Assembly: GCA_017883205.1 (NCBI GenBank)
Contig: JADGNZ010000006.1
Coordinates: forward strand, 62,001-126,000
Direction of reading: 5' to 3'
Source of the DNA: Thermoanaerobaculia bacterium
GTDB lineage: Bacteria > Acidobacteriota > Thermoanaerobaculia > Gp7-AA8
Length of the DNA: 64,000 nt
The number at the start of each line of letters is the position of its first letter. Position 1 is the first letter of the stretch. The notes under the pieces are model-generated. The model was given only the letters and a program-made list of their open reading frames with translations. It did no database searches and had not been told where the DNA came from. Made by a program: the position numbers and the translations under genes. Of the stretch, positions 60,080 through 64,000 are shown one piece after another.

Positions 60080-62176
60080 ATGGGAGAGATGCCGCCGCCA
60101 ACAGAACAGCGCAGCGAACGAGGCTCGCGGCTCCGGCTGGGATGGGAGATCGCGGCTGCCTCCTTCATCGTTCTCTTCCAGGAGTTGGCGCTCATCCGAT
60201 GGCTGCCGGGCCAGGTCCGTGTGCTGGCGTACTTTCCGAACCTCGTCCTGATCAGCGCCTTTCTCGGTCTCGGACTCGGCGCTCTGCGCAGCCGCGGGCG
60301 TCCTTTTCTCTGGATGTGGCCGGCCAGCCTGACGTTGCTCACGGCGGCGGCGTGGAGCATGAGCGGGATCGCCTTCACGCAGAGCGGCGTGAGCGAGCAT
60401 CTGTGGCTGCTCTATTTTGACTTGCCGAGGACGGCGCCCGTTGTCGACGGAATCCGCCTTCCGATCATTCTCTGTTTCGCACTCACGGCTGTCTCGTTCA
60501 TCCCGCTTGGGCAGTTCGTTGCCCGGCGATTGAAGATCCTTGGAGACGGCGGTGACTCTCTCTATGGCTACGGCTGCGACCTCGGCGGCTCCCTACTCGG
60601 AGTCATCCTCTTTGCCGCGACCTGTTTTCTTCAGTGGTTTCCCATCGCCTGGTTCGCGACGATCCTCGCCGCTGGTGTGATCCTCTGTCTCGGTCATCGC
60701 AGAGTGATGCTCATTCACATCCTCTGCGGGCTGGCTGTGATCGTGGTGGTGTGGCGTGCGGAGAACGCGACGTGGTACAGCCCCTACTATGCGCTGCGAT
60801 TGGGAAGCGATCCGGTCGACAGCTCGCTCTCCATACTCACCAACGGGTCGCTGCATCAGAGCATGCTGCCGCTGCGCAAGGCGGACCGCCCGCCGAACTG
60901 GCAGCAAGCTGGAATCCGCGAGGGCTATCACATCCCGTATCGCCTGCTGGGCAGCGTGCCGAAGCGAGTGCTGGTCCTCGGAGCCGGAAGCGGCAACGAC
61001 GTCGCAGTGGCGTTGGATGAAGGCGCCGAACAAGTCGATGCCGTGGAGATCGATCCGGTGATCATCGAGATCGGGAGGCGTCTCCATCCCGATCATCCTT
61101 ATTCTTCGCCGCGGGTGCGCGTTTTCAATACGGATGCGCGGGCTTTTCTGAATCACACAGAGGGCAAGTACGACCTCATCGTGTTCGGAACCCTCGATTC
61201 GATGACACGCCTTTCCGCGCTGTCGAATGTCCGCCTGGACAATTTCGTCTACACCAGCGACTGTCTGCGGGCGGCCGCCAGGCACCTCGGCGAAAATGGC
61301 GTCATCGCGATGTACTACATGGTCAGCGTGCGGTACATCGAAGATCGCCTGGCCGGAATGCTCATGCAGGCGGTGGGAAATCAGCCGCTGGTGGTCGCTC
61401 GCGGGTATCGTAAATTCAACCGGATCTATTTGGCCGGTCCGCACTTTCCTCCTGCCGCGCAACTCGCAACCGCGGAGCAACCGGCATCGCAATCCCTCGA
61501 CCTACCCACCGACGATTGGCCGTATCTGTACCTCGAGCGGCGGGGAGTGAGCGGCTTCTATCTTTCATTGATCGGAATCTTCGCCGTCCTTTCGATTGCA
61601 AGCCTGCTGGTCGTTTCTCCCGAGCTTCGCGCCAGCGTGCTGCACGGCAGAGTCGACAAGGAGATGATCTTCTTCGGGATGGCATTTCTGCTTCTCGAAG
61701 CGAAACTGACAACCGAGATGAATCTGGTGTGGGGGAGTACCTGGCTCACCAGCGCGGTCGTCTTTGCCTCGGTGCTCATCATGATCCTCGCGGGAACGCT
61801 GCTGACTCGCGTCCATCCGTTGGCGTGGCGTACCGCGGCGGTTGCCCTGATCCTTGCGCTCGTCCTCTGTTATCTCTTTCCCATCGGACAGGTGGCCGGC
61901 TTTTCAGTCGCGATTCGACTATTGGCCTCGCTTCTCTATGTCGGCCTTCCAGTGTTCTTTGCGTCGATTTGCTTTGCGCTTCTCTTCGCGCAGAGAAGCG
62001 ATCCGAATCTCGCTTTCGGTTGGAACCTTCTCGGAGCCGTCTTCGGCGGACTACTCGAGTTTCTCTCGATGGCCCTCGGTCTGAAGGCCATGATCCTCCT
62101 GGCGATCCTCGCGTACCTGGCGGCGATCTTCTTCGAAAGCACCAGCCGGAGACGGCTGAACGCCTCCGTGGCGTGA
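60080..62176 (+). CDS. Membrane-embedded spermidine synthase-like protein
   Basis: A 698-aa protein with about seven N-terminal helices (about 22-235), a soluble methyltransferase/spermidine-synthase-like domain (about 260-470) with the nucleotide-binding motif RVLVLGAGSGNDVAVALDEG (about 294-313) and VDAVEIDPVIIEIG, then about seven C-terminal helices (about 490-685). The DARAFLNHTEGKYDLIVFGT segment fits the family. Whether it makes a polyamine or is a methyltransferase is unknown. GATAAT lies 6 nt before the ATG (MGEMPPPTEQ), a leaderless candidate. Confidence 0.85.
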   Translation: MGEMPPPTEQRSERGSRLRLGWEIAAASFIVLFQELALIRWLPGQVRVLAYFPNLVLISAFLGLGLGALRSRGRPFLWMWPASLTLLTAAAWSMSGIAFTQSGVSEHLWLLYFDLPRTAPVVDGIRLPIILCFALTAVSFIPLGQFVARRLKILGDGGDSLYGYGCDLGGSLLGVILFAATCFLQWFPIAWFATILAAGVILCLGHRRVMLIHILCGLAVIVVVWRAENATWYSPYYALRLGSDPVDSSLSILTNGSLHQSMLPLRKADRPPNWQQAGIREGYHIPYRLLGSVPKRVLVLGAGSGNDVAVALDEGAEQVDAVEIDPVIIEIGRRLHPDHPYSSPRVRVFNTDARAFLNHTEGKYDLIVFGTLDSMTRLSALSNVRLDNFVYTSDCLRAAARHLGENGVIAMYYMVSVRYIEDRLAGMLMQAVGNQPLVVARGYRKFNRIYLAGPHFPPAAQLATAEQPASQSLDLPTDDWPYLYLERRGVSGFYLSLIGIFAVLSIASLLVVSPELRASVLHGRVDKEMIFFGMAFLLLEAKLTTEMNLVWGSTWLTSAVVFASVLIMILAGTLLTRVHPLAWRTAAVALILALVLCYLFPIGQVAGFSVAIRLLASLLYVGLPVFFASICFALLFAQRSDPNLAFGWNLLGAVFGGLLEFLSMALGLKAMILLAILAYLAAIFFESTSRRRLNASVA

Positions 62177-62227
62177 AGGAAAGCGTTCGTTGCAACGCCG
62201 AAGCGGCAGCGAAGAGTCGTTTTTTCT

Positions 62228-62277
62228 CCCACCCCCCACCCCCCACTCCCCACCCCCTCCCCACCCCCCACCCCCCA
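62228..62277. repeat. C-rich low-complexity tract (G-quadruplex candidate on minus strand)
   Basis: About 50 nt of CCCACCCCCC-type repeats in the 183-bp gap before the LCCL gene. The minus strand has many GGGG runs. It resembles the G-rich arm of the element inserted in dnaE (4353-4384). Confidence 0.8.
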
Positions 62278-62359
62278 TTGACTCGCCGAAGGTTGCCGGA
62301 TAGCGTTCACCGACCCGCGGTCCAGCAATCAAGGGTGCAGCAGCAATGGAGGCTTCAAC

Positions 62360-63058
62360 ATGGTTTCTCGGCACTCGTCAATGACATGGCGCACCCTCGG
62401 CTTTCAGGCTTTCCTTTTGATCGCGCTCGCGCCGGCATTGCTGGCCGATTCGGCCGGCTGGGCAGCGAAGGCGGATCACCATCGAGGTCAGAATGGCCAG
62501 CGATTCCGGTACAACTGTGGTGCCGGCGGTGTGCTGTACAAGGCCTGGGGAACAGACGTTTACACGGACGATTCTTCCGTCTGCACGGCCGCCGTGCATG
62601 CGGGATTGATCACGCTGAACACCGGGGGAAGCGTCGTGATCGAGATCCGGCCCGGCCGGGAATCCTACGTGGGATATCTTCGTAACGGCGTCCGCACCGG
62701 ATCGTACGATCGCTGGTCGGGAAGCTTCGTCTTCACCGGCGAGCGAGCGGTGAACAACGTGCCGTCAACCACGAACTGGGGCACGACGGCGAGCAATCAT
62801 CGTGGACAGAACGGACAGCGGTTCACCTACAACTGTCCGGGAAATGGCTCGCCGCATAATGTCTGGGGGACGGGGATCTATACCGACGATTCCTCCGTCT
62901 GCACGGCGGCGGTTCATCACGGCCTGATCGGGTTCAACGGTGGCAGTGTGGCGATCGAGATCCGGCCGGGGCAGTCGTCGTATCGCGGCTCGAATCATCG
63001 CGACGTGCAGAGCCTGAACTTCGGTGCGTTCTCGGGAAGTTTCATGTTCCTGCAATAG
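62360..63058 (+). CDS. Secreted protein with two LCCL-like domains
   Basis: A 232-aa protein. GGAGG lies 7 nt before the first ATG; a second ATG seven codons on is possible. The signal peptide (FQAFLLIALAPALLADSAG) is followed by two copies of an about 95-residue domain, each with a pattern HHRGQNGQRF(R/T)YNC ... VWGTGIYTDDSSVCTAAVHH-GLI ... VAIEIRPGQSSY-G, i.e. about 40-130 and 140-232. WGT-IYTDDSSVCTAAVHAG is the hallmark of the LCCL fold, each with two conserved cysteines. The domain is best known from animal extracellular proteins; its bacterial role is unclear, perhaps carbohydrate or lipid binding. Confidence 0.85.
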   Translation: MVSRHSSMTWRTLGFQAFLLIALAPALLADSAGWAAKADHHRGQNGQRFRYNCGAGGVLYKAWGTDVYTDDSSVCTAAVHAGLITLNTGGSVVIEIRPGRESYVGYLRNGVRTGSYDRWSGSFVFTGERAVNNVPSTTNWGTTASNHRGQNGQRFTYNCPGNGSPHNVWGTGIYTDDSSVCTAAVHHGLIGFNGGSVAIEIRPGQSSYRGSNHRDVQSLNFGAFSGSFMFLQ

Positions 63059-63242
63059 GAAGACTCGCACCGAGGGGTTCTTCTCGCCGGCTTGAGTGTC
63101 TAGCTCTCGCGATTGCGGGGTCTCGCGGTGTCGCCACGCGATCCCTTCTCCCGGGATTGCTACCCGTCCTTGCCGCATGACGGCTGCCTTCGTGGGGATC
63201 GTCGCGGACTGGCAACCGAGCCTGGAATCGACGACGCGCGTC

Positions 63243-63745
63243 GAAGGATCTGGGATGCGTGGCGAACGACCTTCGAGGCGTTGCGAAGGACGTTCTACGC
63301 GATGCGAAGCATGTTCTACGCGTTGCAAAGGATGTTCTAGCCGTTGCGTAGGATGTTCTAGGCGTAGCAGAGGATGTTCTAGGCGTAGCGAACGATCTTC
63401 GATGCGCATCGTCAATCATGGCTGCGTATCGTCAGATCGACGGTGCGCATCGTCGGATCCACGATCGGCATCGTCATATCGATGATACCTAGCGTTGATT
63501 CATCGCTCCGCATCGTCAGATTGACGATGCGCATCGTTGATTCATCACTCCGCATCGTCAGATTGACGATACACATCGTTGATTCATCGCTCCGCATCGT
63601 CAGATTGACGATACGCATCGTTGATTCATCGCTCCGCATCGTCAAATTGACGATGCGCATCGTTGATTCATCGCTCCGCATCGTCAGATTGACGATGCGC
63701 ATTGTCGATTCATCGCTCCGCATCGTCGAATCGACAATACGCATA
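63243..63745. repeat. 21-bp tandem repeat array (24 units)
   Basis: Twenty-four consecutive 21-bp units (one of 20 bp). Units 1-8 share a core GGATGTTCTAGGCG; units 13-23 alternate between two types (GTTGATTCATCGCTCCGC and GTCAGATTGACGATGCGC, each then ATC), giving a 42-bp higher-order repeat. Frames on the minus strand read as 7-residue repeats (RLEHPLQ; MRSDEST/MRIVNLT), but with no credible start. The array follows the LCCL gene; 63059-63242 and 63746-63960 show no gene. Confidence 0.92.
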
Positions 63746-63956
63746 GAAGGATCGTCAGTCCGAACGCAAAGAAACGAGCAAATGAGCCTCGAAATCACCC
63801 TAAAACAACCAGAAATGCTGACTATTTCAGCGGGGGCCGATGTTCCGGATTGCACACCGAAGGCTGGGAAGAGGGGGGAGGGGACTCTCGCAACAACGTT
63901 GCCGGATAGCGAACATCGTTGCCTCTTCCGACTGCCTCCCGTTGCCGAACCTCTCG

Positions 63957-64000
63957 TAGAATTCGTCGATGAGCCCGACCAGCAGCCCGCAGGCGAAAGA
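63957..64000 (+). CDS. Possible start of a gene cut by the window end
   Basis: TAGAAT (63957-63962) lies 6 nt before an ATG at 63969, matching the leaderless start pattern of other genes here. The frame reads MSPTSSPQAK to the end of the window. Ten codons cannot identify it. Confidence 0.3.

Noticed and set aside
63243-63745. Possible CRISPR array
   Set aside because: Units are contiguous 21-bp repeats with no unique spacers and there are no cas genes.
62765-63855. Minus-strand frames with RLEHPLQ and MRSDEST/MRIVNLT repeats
   Set aside because: Same reason as for the other 21-bp array; the first also overlaps the LCCL gene in antisense.

Overview
The window reads as one stretch of a GC-rich bacterial chromosome. 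The dense gene packing, the long tandem putative-Ig (He_PIG) proteins, the S9/M20 peptidases, the DUF4142 and DUF1684 lipoproteins and the abundance of small palindromic repeats suggest Acidobacteriota (Thermoanaerobaculia/Vicinamibacteria-like). No rRNA or other taxonomic marker is present, so this is an inference from gene style. I saw no tRNA, rRNA, CRISPR array or prophage core genes.

Layout. (1) 1-7105: a membrane protein, dnaE (replicative DNA polymerase alpha subunit, carrying two in-frame palindromic insertions), a secreted protein and a DUF6526 protein. (2) 7241-13262, minus strand: a GAF-PAS-PAS-GGDEF-EAL c-di-GMP enzyme, a membrane protein and a secreted S9 peptidase, separated by short-repeat dyads. 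(3) 13495-15426: a 14-unit 21-bp tandem array, then a REP-associated tyrosine transposase (RAYT) with its palindromes and a duplicated 3' tail. (4) 15666-35991: the most striking region. Two giant secreted proteins (about 3504 and 2340 aa; 24 and 13 He_PIG repeats plus a beta-helix-like C-terminus) bracket three tandem phage-tail-collar proteins, followed by a Tat-signal protein. (5) 36146-38271: an AbiEii-type nucleotidyltransferase with a small partner, and a DUF4143-type ATPase. (6) 38487-47809: housekeeping and accessory genes (GNAT, DUF6916, YeiH, dienelactone hydrolase, M20 peptidase, DUF1684) and two ECF sigma factor/regulator pairs. (7) 47886-50699: a small secreted peptide, two decayed copies of the start of an ABC ATPase gene, then the intact ABC ATPase/permease pair. 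(8) 50786-54968: acyl-CoA synthetase and bifunctional beta-oxidation enzyme, plus a 43-aa membrane peptide. (9) 55067-64000: membrane glycosyltransferase-like protein, DUF4142 lipoprotein, secreted caspase-like protein, small lipoprotein, DoxX, ruvA, a membrane spermidine-synthase-like protein, a double-LCCL secreted protein and a 24-unit 21-bp array.

How genes may work together. The acyl-CoA synthetase and the FadB/FadJ-type enzyme are 3 bp apart and should form a fatty-acid degradation operon. The ABC ATPase/permease and both sigma/regulator pairs overlap by 4 bp and are translationally coupled. The giant proteins, tail-collar proteins and Tat protein look like one surface-structure locus, and I regard this as the best candidate for an undescribed system. 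Several genes have a -10-like TAnnnT box only 6-10 nt before the start codon, suggesting leaderless mRNAs.
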